From assembly GCA_964568855.1 (NCBI GenBank), contig CAZMSD010000043.1, positions 1 to 32,405 on the forward strand: a DNA stretch of 32,405 nt, read 5' to 3'. Both the position numbers and the translations under genes were made by a program. Every line of letters starts with the position of its first letter. Within the stretch, counting starts at the first letter, position 1. Source of the stretch: CAZMSD01 sp964568855 (lineage in GTDB: Bacteria > CAIWAD01). The notes under the pieces are model-generated. The model was not told where the DNA came from. It did not search any database and saw nothing but the letters and a program-made list of their open reading frames with translations. This document shows, in pieces, positions 21,352 to 30,237 of this stretch.

Positions 21352-24312
21352 TCATGCTTCAGGCTTGAGTATCACACCCATTCGCCGGCGACCGTCCATC
21401 ATGATCACGATCGGCCGCCTGAAGCGCAGGTGCCGCACGTAGTCCATCCGCTCGCTCTCGACCTGTTCGCGCAGCCAGTCCCAGTCCAGCTCGCCGTCCG
21501 CCTGCTCGGGATTGACCGTGAAGTAGCCGATGCCCAGGGCGCAGAGGTTCTGGAAGAAATGGGAGCCCTGGGAGGGGGTGACCACGATGTCGCGGAAACC
21601 CGATTCCACGATGGCGCCCACGCCCGAGATCTGGTCCCAGGAAACGGGAATGCCCAGCCAGGGATCCGATGATCCCCAGCGTCCCACGCCCACCAGCAGG
21701 AAAGGCCGGCCCTCGGCGCTCAGGCGCCGGTTGAACCGGCCGACTTCCTGGGCCACCTGCCTGCTGTGGCTACGATCGAAGCGCTCGATGTCCACCATCA
21801 CCAGGTCGTGGATGTGATCCACCAGGCCCGCGCCCAGCACCTTCTCGCTGCGGCACAAGGTCTCTCCGGGCTCCACCCCCGTCAAGTCCAGCTCGTCCAG
21901 CTCGCGGCTGAGCACCAGGGGCCGCATCTGCAACACGGCGAATTCCTTCGGCTCCCCTGCCGGCGAGTGGAGGCTCGCCGCCAGTTCCAGCTCCACGGGC
22001 CGGCTCATCCCCCGCTCGCCGATCTTCAGCAGACGACTCACGATGTCGGCCAGGGGAAACACGTCGTACTTGAGCACCGGAGCGAAACTGACGAAGCGGG
22101 CGCCGGGTCGCGACAGCCCATCGTAGATCGCGTCGTTCTCCGGCGAGTAGACCGAAGCCACCGACTGCAGGGTCCCGTCGACTTCGGCGCGATCAAGCCC
22201 GCAGAGCACCAGCTCTCCCGCGTCCCCCGCCACTTCCTCGGCCGCCGGGTGGTCCTGCAGACGCAGTGCGTAGAACTGCTTCTGCGAGAACTTGAGGGCG
22301 TCCTCCGGTCTCTTGAAGGTGCTCGAGCGTTTCGGGTAGCGCGGGCAGAAGCGCACCACCTCGCTGCCCTGGGCCACCAGGTGTCCCAGGCCGAGAGCCA
22401 CCCCGGCGACGCCATCCTCGGGCCGGGCAGGTTCGCTGGGGTAGAAATTATAAGAGCGCGCCACGCCCGAGATGTCGGGGTAGAACAGGTCCCCGTGCCG
22501 GCTGCCCTGCAGCTTCTGGATCACCACCGCCATCTTTTCCTCTTCGATGCGGTAGGGCGTGGAGCGGATGTAGCCCTTGGCCGCCTGAAAATAGGTGGAG
22601 GCGTAGACCTGCTTGATGGCCTGCAGCAGCTCGTGCAGGCGCTCCGAAGCGTCGGCCTGGTTGTTGGGCAGCATGATGGTGCTGTAAATGCCCGCGAAGG
22701 GCTGGTACTGCGAATCCTCGAGCAGGCTGGAAGAGCGCACGGCCAGAGGGTAGTCCATCAACTGCACCAGGTGCTGCAGGTCGATCTGGAACAGCGGCGG
22801 GAAGCGAGCGTCCAGGAAGCGCCCGCGGATCAGTTCGTCCTCGTCGCAGCCTATGGCGAAGGTCTGCAGTTCGTTGTACTCCATGAACTGGTCGAAGACC
22901 TCGGTGCAGAGGACCACCGCGGGTGGGATCGCGATCCGTACGTCCGGATAGCGGTCGCGCAGCTCGGCCAGGTTTATCAGGTGACGCACGAAGGTCAGGC
23001 CCCGCGCCTTGCCGCCCATGGAGCCGCTGCCGATCTGGGCCACGCTGTTACCCGCGTCGAAGGTCTCGGGATTGAATTCCGCTACCAGGCCGCGCGTGCG
23101 ATCCTGACGGTAGTCGCTGAGCGATTGCACCAGGTAGGCCCTGACGGCGGCGAGGTCCGGGTAGTCGCTCACTTTGCGCACCTGGAGGCTGCGGGCCAGG
23201 CCGAACTCGGTGCGGGCCTTGAGCCACTTGGAGAAGTGACCCCGTTCCGCGTGATACTGCAGACTCTCGTCGGGCACATCGGCCAGCTGCTTTTCGAGCC
23301 CGTGCAGATCGCGCACGCGGGCGATGGCCGTTCCGTCCTGCAGCCTGAAGACGAAATCGCCGAAGCCGAAGTTGTCGCGCATGAAGCTGCGCAGCTCGTG
23401 CAGCAGGGTGGGGGAGTTCTTGTAGGCCGCGCTGACCCTGAGTTCCCCGGCGATCTGCTGCACGTGTTCCTGGTTGGATTGGATCATCACCGGCAGCTCG
23501 GGGCAGCAGTCGCGCAACTTGCGCGCCAGCAGGGCCCCCGCCAGCGGATCGTCCCGGCCCTCGCGCGGGAACTCCAGGTCGGTGATGATGCCCAGCAGGT
23601 GGTTGCCGTACTTTTCGAAGGCCGCCCAGGCTTCCTCGAAGGTGTTGCAGAGGATGATCTTGGGCCGCGCCCGCATGCGGATCATCTTGTGTGCCAGGTT
23701 CAATCCCTCGTCGATCAGCCGGTGGGCCTGCTTGACGATCTCGGTGTAGATACTCGGCAGGTACGAGGAGTAGAAACGGATGTTGTCCTCCACCAGGATG
23801 ATGGTCTGCACGCCCATCACCTTGGTGTCGTGCTCCACGTTGAGCTGGTCTTCCACCAGCTTGACGATGGCCAGCAGGATGCGGAAATCCCCCTGCCAGA
23901 TGAAAACCCGGTCGAAGGGCAGGCGCTCGTCTTGGGCGAGCATCTCGTCCAGGGTCCGGTTGTCGTAGGTCAGCAGGATGATCGGCGTCTTGACGCCCTG
24001 CTCTCGGAGACGCCTGGCGAAGTCCATCACGTGCATGTCGCCCACGTTCATGGTCATCAGGATCATGTCGTAGGGACGCCGTTCCTCCATCAGTTCCAGC
24101 GCCTTGCTGGCCTTGGAAACCCGCGTGATACGCGGTGCGTGATACAGATTGAGGTTGGCGAACTCGCTGGTGATCAATTCCTGGAGCTGGCCGTCCTGCG
24201 CCAGGATGAATGCGTCGTAGAGGCTGGCCACCAGCAGGATCTCGTTGATCCGCTGCTGGATCAGGCTCTGGAAGCCGGAGATGTGATCGAACTTGCTTCG
24301 CTGCATCGACAT
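21352..24312 (-). CDS. PEP-synthase-like (PPDK N-domain) protein with two N-terminal receiver-like domains
   Basis: A 986-residue cytoplasmic protein. Residues about 22-155 form a receiver-like domain that has lost the phospho-Asp (DMILMTMNVGDMHVMDF). Residues 168-310 form a second receiver with acidic pair E175/D176 (ILVEDN) and Asp 245 (GIITDLEFP). A PPDK/PEP-synthase ATP-grasp domain follows, with GSGSMGGKARGL (428-439) and YPLAVRSSSLLEDSQYQPFAGIYST (521-545, in part). The C-terminus has VTPSQGSHFFQNL but no recognisable PEP-utilising mobile-His domain (T-x-GG...cHaA), so it is unlikely to be a standard PEP synthase. It may be a kinase-like phosphotransfer protein controlled through its receivers. 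The start is ATG 24312, or ATG 24306 with the better-spaced GGA. It lies downstream of the glycosidase gene (84-base gap). Confidence 0.78.
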   Translation of the reverse strand: MSMQRSKFDHISGFQSLIQQRINEILLVASLYDAFILAQDGQLQELITSEFANLNLYHAPRITRVSKASKALELMEERRPYDMILMTMNVGDMHVMDFARRLREQGVKTPIILLTYDNRTLDEMLAQDERLPFDRVFIWQGDFRILLAIVKLVEDQLNVEHDTKVMGVQTIILVEDNIRFYSSYLPSIYTEIVKQAHRLIDEGLNLAHKMIRMRARPKIILCNTFEEAWAAFEKYGNHLLGIITDLEFPREGRDDPLAGALLARKLRDCCPELPVMIQSNQEHVQQIAGELRVSAAYKNSPTLLHELRSFMRDNFGFGDFVFRLQDGTAIARVRDLHGLEKQLADVPDESLQYHAERGHFSKWLKARTEFGLARSLQVRKVSDYPDLAAVRAYLVQSLSDYRQDRTRGLVAEFNPETFDAGNSVAQIGSGSMGGKARGLTFVRHLINLAELRDRYPDVRIAIPPAVVLCTEVFDQFMEYNELQTFAIGCDEDELIRGRFLDARFPPLFQIDLQHLVQLMDYPLAVRSSSLLEDSQYQPFAGIYSTIMLPNNQADASERLHELLQAIKQVYASTYFQAAKGYIRSTPYRIEEEKMAVVIQKLQGSRHGDLFYPDISGVARSYNFYPSEPARPEDGVAGVALGLGHLVAQGSEVVRFCPRYPKRSSTFKRPEDALKFSQKQFYALRLQDHPAAEEVAGDAGELVLCGLDRAEVDGTLQSVASVYSPENDAIYDGLSRPGARFVSFAPVLKYDVFPLADIVSRLLKIGERGMSRPVELELAASLHSPAGEPKEFAVLQMRPLVLSRELDELDLTGVEPGETLCRSEKVLGAGLVDHIHDLVMVDIERFDRSHSRQVAQEVGRFNRRLSAEGRPFLLVGVGRWGSSDPWLGIPVSWDQISGVGAIVESGFRDIVVTPSQGSHFFQNLCALGIGYFTVNPEQADGELDWDWLREQVESERMDYVRHLRFRRPIVIMMDGRRRMGVILKPEA
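24125..24145 (+). repeat. Two direct GTGATAC words 14 bases apart
   Basis: GTGATAC at 24125-24131 and 24139-24145 lie in direct orientation inside the receiver-domain gene. They are read on the minus strand in different frames (CGT-ATC-ACG, Arg-Ile-Thr, and TAT-CAC, Tyr-His). This is the closest same-orientation pair in the window. Confidence 0.8.
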
Positions 24313-24396
24313 TCCGTTTGAACGGGGCGCGGCAACCGCATTGAAGGCCCGGGCGCCGGGATGAGAATATAAGCTTTCCGCGGTGAGCCCGGGTAC

Positions 24397-26523
24397 TCAG
24401 CGGCTGTGGCGGGCCACGACCTCGAAGAACGCGCGCGCCGGGGAACCGGGCAAAGGTATGTGATACTCGGGAATCAGAGCGCTGTCCAGCAGCGTTCCCT
24501 GACCCGCGACGTCGAAGGGCGATTCGGAGTGGTAGACGTCGTAGTACTCGGCGCAGGGAATGCCGCTCCAGCTCAACACGGCCTCGCCGCCCTCCAGGCG
24601 GATCCCCAGGTCGTCCACGGGCGGCAGCGGGCCCGCGGGATCCAGCCTTCCCTTAAGCAGGGCCAGGCTGCGGGCGGGCAATTCGAGATTGAAGGACCAG
24701 CCCTCGACGAGCGAGCCCTCGGCGCAGAGCAGTTGCGCGGCGACCGTAGTGTCGACCGGGCTGCAGAGTTCCAGTTCCACCTCGCGAATCGTGCAGCCGG
24801 TCTCGATCCGCAGATCCAGCGTGGAATCATCGCGGGCCGTGATCAGCAGGAGACTCAGCGAGTCCTCCTTGAGCGAAGCGTAGGCGAAGGCCTCGGGCAG
24901 GCCGTAACAGGAATCCGGCAGGCCCGAATAGTAATCGTAGCTGTACGCGGTTACTGTATCACGCTCGATGCTCAGCGGCACCGCCCGTCCGTCGAGCATT
25001 TCCCCGGCCAGGCGAAAGCCCGTGCCGCGTGTTTCGGCGACGAACTGCGAGGGATCCTCGGAATCGTATACATAGAGCGCCAGCAGGTTGGCGGCGCCGT
25101 AAACGGCCGTGCGGAAATGCCAGGCGCCCAGGAAGTTGTCCAGTCCGGCGGCGCAGCCCAGTTCGGCCAGGTAGCGGGCGGTGAAGGCGGCGGAGCCCGG
25201 TCCGGTGTAACCCGGATTGTCCAGCAGGTGCCCGAGGCACTTGTAGTTCCACTCCGTGATCCCCCAGCTCAGGCCGTACTGGCCGCACCAGCCCTCGATT
25301 TCATCCCAGGCCGCGCGCGAGACGTCCACGTCGCCCAGGGCCCAGGCATGGTTCACGCGCGGCGGATTGATGTGGTAGTGGTGATCCACGCGGCAGTCCA
25401 GGCCGGCCGCGATCTGCTCGATGTGATCCTCGACGTACTGGGCGAACTCGGGATTCTTGTCGTAGGGCGGATGACAGAAAGCGATGGGCGGCGCGGTAAG
25501 CGAAAGTTCATCGAGGCGCTCCCGGATCGAATCGGCGAATGCGATGGCGCCGTCGTGACCCACGCTGCGGTATTCCACCAGCAGGAAGTGCAGGGGATCG
25601 GGCGGCTGAAATCCGGCGGGCACCCGGACTCCGCTGCTGTCCGCCAGCACGACGTAGACCGGATCCTCCGGTCCGTAGCCGCTCAGGTCCTCAACACGGG
25701 CCAGTTCTTCGTCCAGCACCAGGATGTACTGCTGCAGGTCCGCCTCCCAGAGGGCCACCCGGAGATCGGCGCCGTCGGGCGCCAGCGGCGGAAATCGCAC
25801 TTCGACCAGGCCGTCCACCGGCACCTGTCCGCAGCCCAGGGTGTCGGGCATGTCGATTCCGTGGCTGTGCCCCGCGTCGTACCAGCGCAACTGGTCTCCG
25901 CCCATGAAGTACTTCTCGGCGTCCTCGCAGGTCCAGCTCCAGGGCCATTCCCAGTATCCGTAGATTTCGGTGCCGATCTCCATCAGGGAGACCTCGATCG
26001 GCCCGGGCTCCACCCCCAGCAGCGCCAGCAGGGAATCGCGTTCCTGAGCAAGCTGGCTGGCCCCCGCCGGAGCCAGCAGGTAGTCCGCCAGATCCGCGGC
26101 GTCGGCGGCGTCGCACACCCCGAAGGGCACTTTCAGGCTGATGGGAATGCTTAGGCCGCTGCGATCCTCGAGCTCCCTCAGAATGCGGATCAGGTGCGGC
26201 GCGTCCACGCTCTGCCAGTCCGTGCCCTCGCCGAAGACCGTGTGCTCGCGCCAGTCGTAGGCGTTGCCCCGGCTGCCCCAGGGCCAGCGGAAGCCCGCCT
26301 TGCGCAAGGAGAGCAGATCCTGCTGAAAGGTCGGATCGCGCCAGAGGCTGTCGTGTGTGAAAACGCACAGCGCTCCGCCAGCCGTGCCTGGTGGAATCTC
26401 GTGCAGCAGGGAATCTGGTCGCAGTTTGATCAGCACCTCCCCCAGCGCATGCCCCTGCCGGGGAAACCAGAATATCGGCAGAAGGGCGACCAGCGCGATG
26501 ATGCTTGTTACTTCCCGCCGCAT
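24397..26523 (-). CDS. Secreted clan-A-like glycoside hydrolase
   Basis: A 708-residue exported protein. Signal peptide 1-27 (PRQGHALG). A TIM-barrel glycosidase plan resembling GH51/GH39/GH44 arabinofuranosidase-type enzymes is suggested by FRWPWGSRGNAYDWRE (78-93), VSLMEIGTEIYG (178-189, acid/base candidate E186), VDHHYH (379-384) and WGITEWNY (420-427, nucleophile candidate E424). The usual GNE acid/base motif reads GTE. About 130 residues (190-330) between barrel strands look like an inserted beta domain. A beta-sandwich C-terminal domain (about 500-630) and a fibronectin-III-like tail (640-708) follow. ATG 26523 is preceded by GGAGG. Substrate is probably an extracellular glycan; family assignment is tentative. 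It may share a transcript with the downstream receiver/PPDK gene. Confidence 0.6.
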   Translation of the reverse strand: MRREVTSIIALVALLPIFWFPRQGHALGEVLIKLRPDSLLHEIPPGTAGGALCVFTHDSLWRDPTFQQDLLSLRKAGFRWPWGSRGNAYDWREHTVFGEGTDWQSVDAPHLIRILRELEDRSGLSIPISLKVPFGVCDAADAADLADYLLAPAGASQLAQERDSLLALLGVEPGPIEVSLMEIGTEIYGYWEWPWSWTCEDAEKYFMGGDQLRWYDAGHSHGIDMPDTLGCGQVPVDGLVEVRFPPLAPDGADLRVALWEADLQQYILVLDEELARVEDLSGYGPEDPVYVVLADSSGVRVPAGFQPPDPLHFLLVEYRSVGHDGAIAFADSIRERLDELSLTAPPIAFCHPPYDKNPEFAQYVEDHIEQIAAGLDCRVDHHYHINPPRVNHAWALGDVDVSRAAWDEIEGWCGQYGLSWGITEWNYKCLGHLLDNPGYTGPGSAAFTARYLAELGCAAGLDNFLGAWHFRTAVYGAANLLALYVYDSEDPSQFVAETRGTGFRLAGEMLDGRAVPLSIERDTVTAYSYDYYSGLPDSCYGLPEAFAYASLKEDSLSLLLITARDDSTLDLRIETGCTIREVELELCSPVDTTVAAQLLCAEGSLVEGWSFNLELPARSLALLKGRLDPAGPLPPVDDLGIRLEGGEAVLSWSGIPCAEYYDVYHSESPFDVAGQGTLLDSALIPEYHIPLPGSPARAFFEVVARHSR

Positions 26524-26634
26524 GGGCGACCTCCGATTTCATTAGTGGTGAAACAGCAATACCAAACCCGGCTTTGCAAAGCAAGAGCATCAGGCTTCAA
26601 TCAAAAAAAGCCATAGAACCGGACCTGCCAGGAG
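26524..26634. other. Spacer upstream of the glycosidase gene
   Basis: 111 bases between the gdhA terminator and the glycosidase start. It holds the GGAGG ribosome site and an A-rich stretch around 26560-26612. No confident promoter was identified. Confidence 0.4.
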
Positions 26635-26662
26635 CAAAAAGGGCCGTCCCGCGGGACGACCC
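26635..26662 (-). terminator. Rho-independent terminator of gdhA
   Basis: On the minus strand a palindromic stem (26641-26662; GGGTCGTCCC pairing with GGGACGGCCC, one T-G pair) is followed by TTTTT at 26636-26640. It lies 24 bases past the gdhA stop: a textbook terminator. Confidence 0.88.
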
Positions 26663-26686
26663 TGGTCGGCTAAATTTCCGAGGGCC

Positions 26687-28045
26687 CTAGATGATGCCCT
26701 GGTCGATCATGGCGTCCGCCACCTTGACGAAACCGCCGATGTTGGCGCCGTTCACGTAGTGGACGTAGTCCCCATCCTGGCCGTAGGTCACGCACTGCTC
26801 GTGGATGGCCTTCATGATTCCGCCCAGGCGCTGGTCAACCTCTTCGCGGGTCCAGCCCAGGCGCATGGAATTCTGGCTCATCTCCAGTCCGGAAACCGCC
26901 ACGCCGCCGGCGTTGGCCGCCTTGCCCGGGCCGTACTGGATGCGGTTCTCCAGGTAGACGTTGATCGCATCGGGGGTGGAGGGCATGTTGGCGCCCTCTG
27001 AGACCACGTTGACCCCGTTGTTGACCAGGTTCTGGGCGTCCGCGCCGTTGATCTCGTTCTGGGTGGCGCTGGGGAAGGCCATGTCTGCCTTGTGGTTCCA
27101 TAGCGGGTTGTGATCCAGGTTGGGATCCATCGCCGTGTAGACCACGCCGGGGAACTTCTCGGCGTACTCGCGAATGCGGCCGCGGCGCACGTTCTTCAGC
27201 TCCATCACGAAGGCCAGCTTCTCGCGGTCGATGCCCTGCTCGTCGTAGATGTAGCCGCTGGAATCGGAAAGGGTCAGGCCCCTGGCGCCCAGGTCGAGCA
27301 ACTTCTCGCAGGTGTACTGGGCCACGTTGCCGGATCCGGAGACCAGCGCGGTTTTGCTCTCCATGTTCTGGCCCCGGTGATTCAGCATTTCGGCCGCGAA
27401 GTAGACCGCGCCGTAGCCCGTGGCCTCGGGCCGGATCAGGCTGCCGCCCCAGTTCAGGCCCTTGCCGGTCAGAACGCCGGTGAACTCGTTGCGCAGCTTG
27501 CGGTACTGGCCGAAGAGGAAGCCGATCTCCCGGCCGCCCACGCCGATGTCGCCGGCGGGCACGTCGGTGTTGGGGCCGATATGCCGTTGCAGCTCGGACA
27601 TGAAGGCCTGGCAGAAACGCATCACTTCCATGTCGCTCTTGCCGTGGGGATCGAAATCCGAGCCGCCCTTGCCGCCGCCCATGGGCAGCGTGGTCAGGCT
27701 GTTCTTGAAGACCTGCTCGTAGGCCAGGAACTTCAGGATGCCCAGGGTCACGCTGGGATGAAAGCGCAACCCGCCCTTGTAGGGGCCGATGGCGCTGTTC
27801 ATCTCGATGCGGTAGCCGCGGTTCACCTGAATCTCGCCCTCGTCGTCCATCCAGGGAACACGGAACATGAGCACGCGCTCGGGCTCGCAGATTCGCTCCA
27901 GCACTTTGGCCTTGCGGTAATGAGGATTCTTGTCCAGGAAGGGCATCAGGGATGCGACCACTTCTTCCACTGCCTGATGGAACTCTGTCTCGGCAGGGTT
28001 CTTCGCTATGATTTCCTGCATGAATGCAGCAACAGCTTCCGTCAT
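26687..28045 (-). CDS. gdhA: NADP-type glutamate dehydrogenase
   Basis: Interconverts 2-oxoglutarate plus ammonia and glutamate, normally in the assimilatory direction with NADPH. The 452-residue hexameric-type enzyme shows GPYKGGLRFHPSV (87-99), catalytic K126 in PMGGGKGGSDFDP, PAGDIGVGGREIGFLFG (163-179), the Rossmann loop SGSGNVAQ (236-243), and SDSSGYIYDE (260-269) at the cofactor end, matching NADP-specific GdhA of E. coli. I start at ATG 28045 because GGAGG (28051-28055) is five bases upstream; a TTG four codons earlier would lie on that ribosome site. A strong terminator follows. It is separated from the upstream oligopeptidase by 128 bases and probably has its own promoter. Confidence 0.97.
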   Translation of the reverse strand: MTEAVAAFMQEIIAKNPAETEFHQAVEEVVASLMPFLDKNPHYRKAKVLERICEPERVLMFRVPWMDDEGEIQVNRGYRIEMNSAIGPYKGGLRFHPSVTLGILKFLAYEQVFKNSLTTLPMGGGKGGSDFDPHGKSDMEVMRFCQAFMSELQRHIGPNTDVPAGDIGVGGREIGFLFGQYRKLRNEFTGVLTGKGLNWGGSLIRPEATGYGAVYFAAEMLNHRGQNMESKTALVSGSGNVAQYTCEKLLDLGARGLTLSDSSGYIYDEQGIDREKLAFVMELKNVRRGRIREYAEKFPGVVYTAMDPNLDHNPLWNHKADMAFPSATQNEINGADAQNLVNNGVNVVSEGANMPSTPDAINVYLENRIQYGPGKAANAGGVAVSGLEMSQNSMRLGWTREEVDQRLGGIMKAIHEQCVTYGQDGDYVHYVNGANIGGFVKVADAMIDQGII

Positions 28046-28173
28046 TTCGACCTCCAAAAGAGCGGTTTTGTGTCACGCGACGGGCGGAGCGGATCCGCCG
28101 TTTCGATAGAGCTCGAAATTATCAAACTCGTGTGAATCTGAAAACAGGCTCCGCGCTAATTCAATCGCGAATA
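28046..28173 (-). promoter_or_regulatory. gdhA leader region
   Basis: This 128-base spacer between the oligopeptidase stop and gdhA contains small inverted repeats TTTCGA/TCGAAA (around 28100-28117) and GGCGGA/TCCGCC just left of it, plus the GGAGG ribosome site at 28051-28055. A promoter is expected but I could not pick one with confidence. Confidence 0.4.
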
Positions 28174-30216
28174 TCAAAGCAGTCCGCAACGTCGCAGCAA
28201 GGCCTCGGGATCGGGTTTCCGGCCGCGGAAGGCCAGGTAGAGTTCCATGGGGTGAGCCGAGTTGCCCCGGCTGAGCACCTGCACCCGGAAGGATTCGGCC
28301 ACCTCGCGGTTGAAAATACCCCGCTCCTTGAAGAGCTCGAAGGCGTCGGCGTCCAGCACCTCCGCCCACTTGTATGAATAGTATCCCGAGGAGTAGCCCC
28401 CGGCGAAGATGTGCGAGAAGCTGCTGGAGATCAGGGATCCGGGAATCTCGGGGAACAGCAGCGTCCGGTCCAGCTTCTCGCGCTCGAAGGCTTCCGTGTC
28501 CTCCACTTCGCCGGGGTCCTCCAGGTGCCAGGCCATGTCCAGAAAGCCGAAACGCAGCTGACGCAGCGTGTTGTATCCGGCCATGAAGCTGCGCAGACTG
28601 CGCATGCGCGTCACCAGCTCCGGCGGGATGGTCTCGCCGGTCTCATAATGGCGGGCGAAGAGATTCAGGGTCTCCTGATCAAGGATCCAGTTCTCCATGA
28701 TCTGCGAGGGCAGCTCGACGAAATCCCAGTATACGTGCGGGCCGCTCAACGCCTGGTAGCGGCACTCGGAGAGCAGGGCGTGGAGCGCGTGGCCGAACTC
28801 ATGGAACAGCGTGCGCACTTCCTCGTAACGCAGCAGCGAGGGCCGCTCGGGCGTGGAAGGCGTGAAGTTGCAGACCATGGACACGTGGGGCCGGCGCAGT
28901 TCGCCGCGGTAGAGTCCCTGGCTGAGGAAGCTGGCCGCCCAGGCGCCGCTCTGCTTGGTCTCCCGCGGAAACAGGTCCAGGTAGAGCAGTCCCATGTGGC
29001 GGTCGCCCAGCCGCACGTCGTAGGCCGCGACCTCCTCGTGATACACGCTGAAACCCTCGAGGCGCCGGAAGCTGAGCCCGTAGAGCCGCGCGGCCACTTC
29101 GAAGAGTCCCTCGAGCACGTTTTCCAGCTTGAAGTAACGGCGCAGCTCCTCCTCGTCCAGTTTCAGCCTGCGCTGTTTCAGCAACTCGGTGTAGTACGAG
29201 GCGTCCCAGCCCTGGAAGTCTTCGAGGCCGTCCACTTCACGGGCCAGCTCCCTTAAATCCCGCACTTCCCGCTCTGCCGACGGCCGTGAGGCCTCGAGCA
29301 GCCTGTCCAGGAAGGAGGTCACCGCAGCGGGTGTCTCCGCCATGCGTTCAACGAGCACGTACTCGGCATGGCCGGCGTGCCCCAGCAGGCGGGCCCGCTC
29401 GTGACGCAAACGGACGATCCGCTTGAGGATCCCCTGGTTGTCGTATTCTCCGCCGTAGGCTTTTGCATTCTGGGCCCGCAGCACTTTCTCGCGCAGTTCC
29501 CGCCGCGCCGAGTAGGTCAGGAAGGGCTTGATGCTGGGCGCCTGCAGCGTGATCAGCCAGCCCTGCTCGTAACCCTTCCGCCGGGCGGCGTGGGCGGCGG
29601 CTTCGCGGACGGTGACGGGCAGACCCTCCAATTCCGCTTCGTCCTTCAGGAGCAGTTCGAAGGCGTTGGTGGCGGCCAGCTCGTTCTGGGAAAACCGGGG
29701 ACCCAGGGTGGCCAGTTCGCGGTCGATCTCGCGCAACCGGGCCTTGTCCGCTTCGTTCAGCAGGGCGCCGTTGCGCGTGAAACCGCGATAGACCGTTTCG
29801 GTCAGCCGCGACTGCTCGGGACTCAGGTCCTGCTCGCCGCGGGTATCGTAGACGGTCCGCACGCGCTCGAAGAGCTCTTCATCCAGGCTGAGGTCGCTCT
29901 CGTACTCCGCGATGAGGGACGAGATTTCACCCGCCAGGGCATGATGCTCGGGGCTGCCGTGGGCGTTGAACAGGTTGAAGTAGGTGCCCGCCGTCAGGTT
30001 CAGATCTTCGCCCGATGTTTCCAGGGCCTCCACCGTGTTACGGAAATCGGGCCTTTCACGGTTGCTCTTGATCTCTCCCAAACTTTCCCTGGCGATGCGC
30101 AGGGCCTCCCGTATGGCGGGCAGGTAGTGCTCGACTCGAATGTGCTCGAAGACCAGGTTCTTGTACTCGTTGTCCGCCGCCTGGAAAGGCCGCAGCGCTT
30201 CGCTCATTTCCGACAT
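28174..30216 (-). CDS. prlC: M3-family zinc oligopeptidase (oligopeptidase A/PrlC-like)
   Basis: Cytoplasmic metallopeptidase degrading short peptides, including cleaved signal peptides in E. coli. The 680-residue protein is helical, with the gluzincin motif HEFGH at 472-476 and third zinc ligand E501 in DFVELPSQIMENW. Other M3A signatures are MGLLYLDLFPRETKQSGAW (408-426) and a C-terminal GYSSGYYSYKWAEVLDADAF segment. Length is standard for oligopeptidase A/dipeptidyl carboxypeptidase; carboxydipeptidase activity cannot be excluded. ATG 30216 follows a GGAGGGGGAG ribosome site. It begins 21 bases after lpdA stops, so the two are probably one operon. Confidence 0.94.
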   Translation of the reverse strand: MSEMSEALRPFQAADNEYKNLVFEHIRVEHYLPAIREALRIARESLGEIKSNRERPDFRNTVEALETSGEDLNLTAGTYFNLFNAHGSPEHHALAGEISSLIAEYESDLSLDEELFERVRTVYDTRGEQDLSPEQSRLTETVYRGFTRNGALLNEADKARLREIDRELATLGPRFSQNELAATNAFELLLKDEAELEGLPVTVREAAAHAARRKGYEQGWLITLQAPSIKPFLTYSARRELREKVLRAQNAKAYGGEYDNQGILKRIVRLRHERARLLGHAGHAEYVLVERMAETPAAVTSFLDRLLEASRPSAEREVRDLRELAREVDGLEDFQGWDASYYTELLKQRRLKLDEEELRRYFKLENVLEGLFEVAARLYGLSFRRLEGFSVYHEEVAAYDVRLGDRHMGLLYLDLFPRETKQSGAWAASFLSQGLYRGELRRPHVSMVCNFTPSTPERPSLLRYEEVRTLFHEFGHALHALLSECRYQALSGPHVYWDFVELPSQIMENWILDQETLNLFARHYETGETIPPELVTRMRSLRSFMAGYNTLRQLRFGFLDMAWHLEDPGEVEDTEAFEREKLDRTLLFPEIPGSLISSSFSHIFAGGYSSGYYSYKWAEVLDADAFELFKERGIFNREVAESFRVQVLSRGNSAHPMELYLAFRGRKPDPEALLRRCGLL

Positions 30217-30237
30217 CTCCCCCTCCGTCTACGTGTA

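Noticed and set aside
21766..24321. 851-codon open frame antisense to the receiver/PPDK gene
   Set aside because: Its translation is rich in His, Val, Gln and Arg, as expected from complementing the real frame. No motifs or ribosome site.
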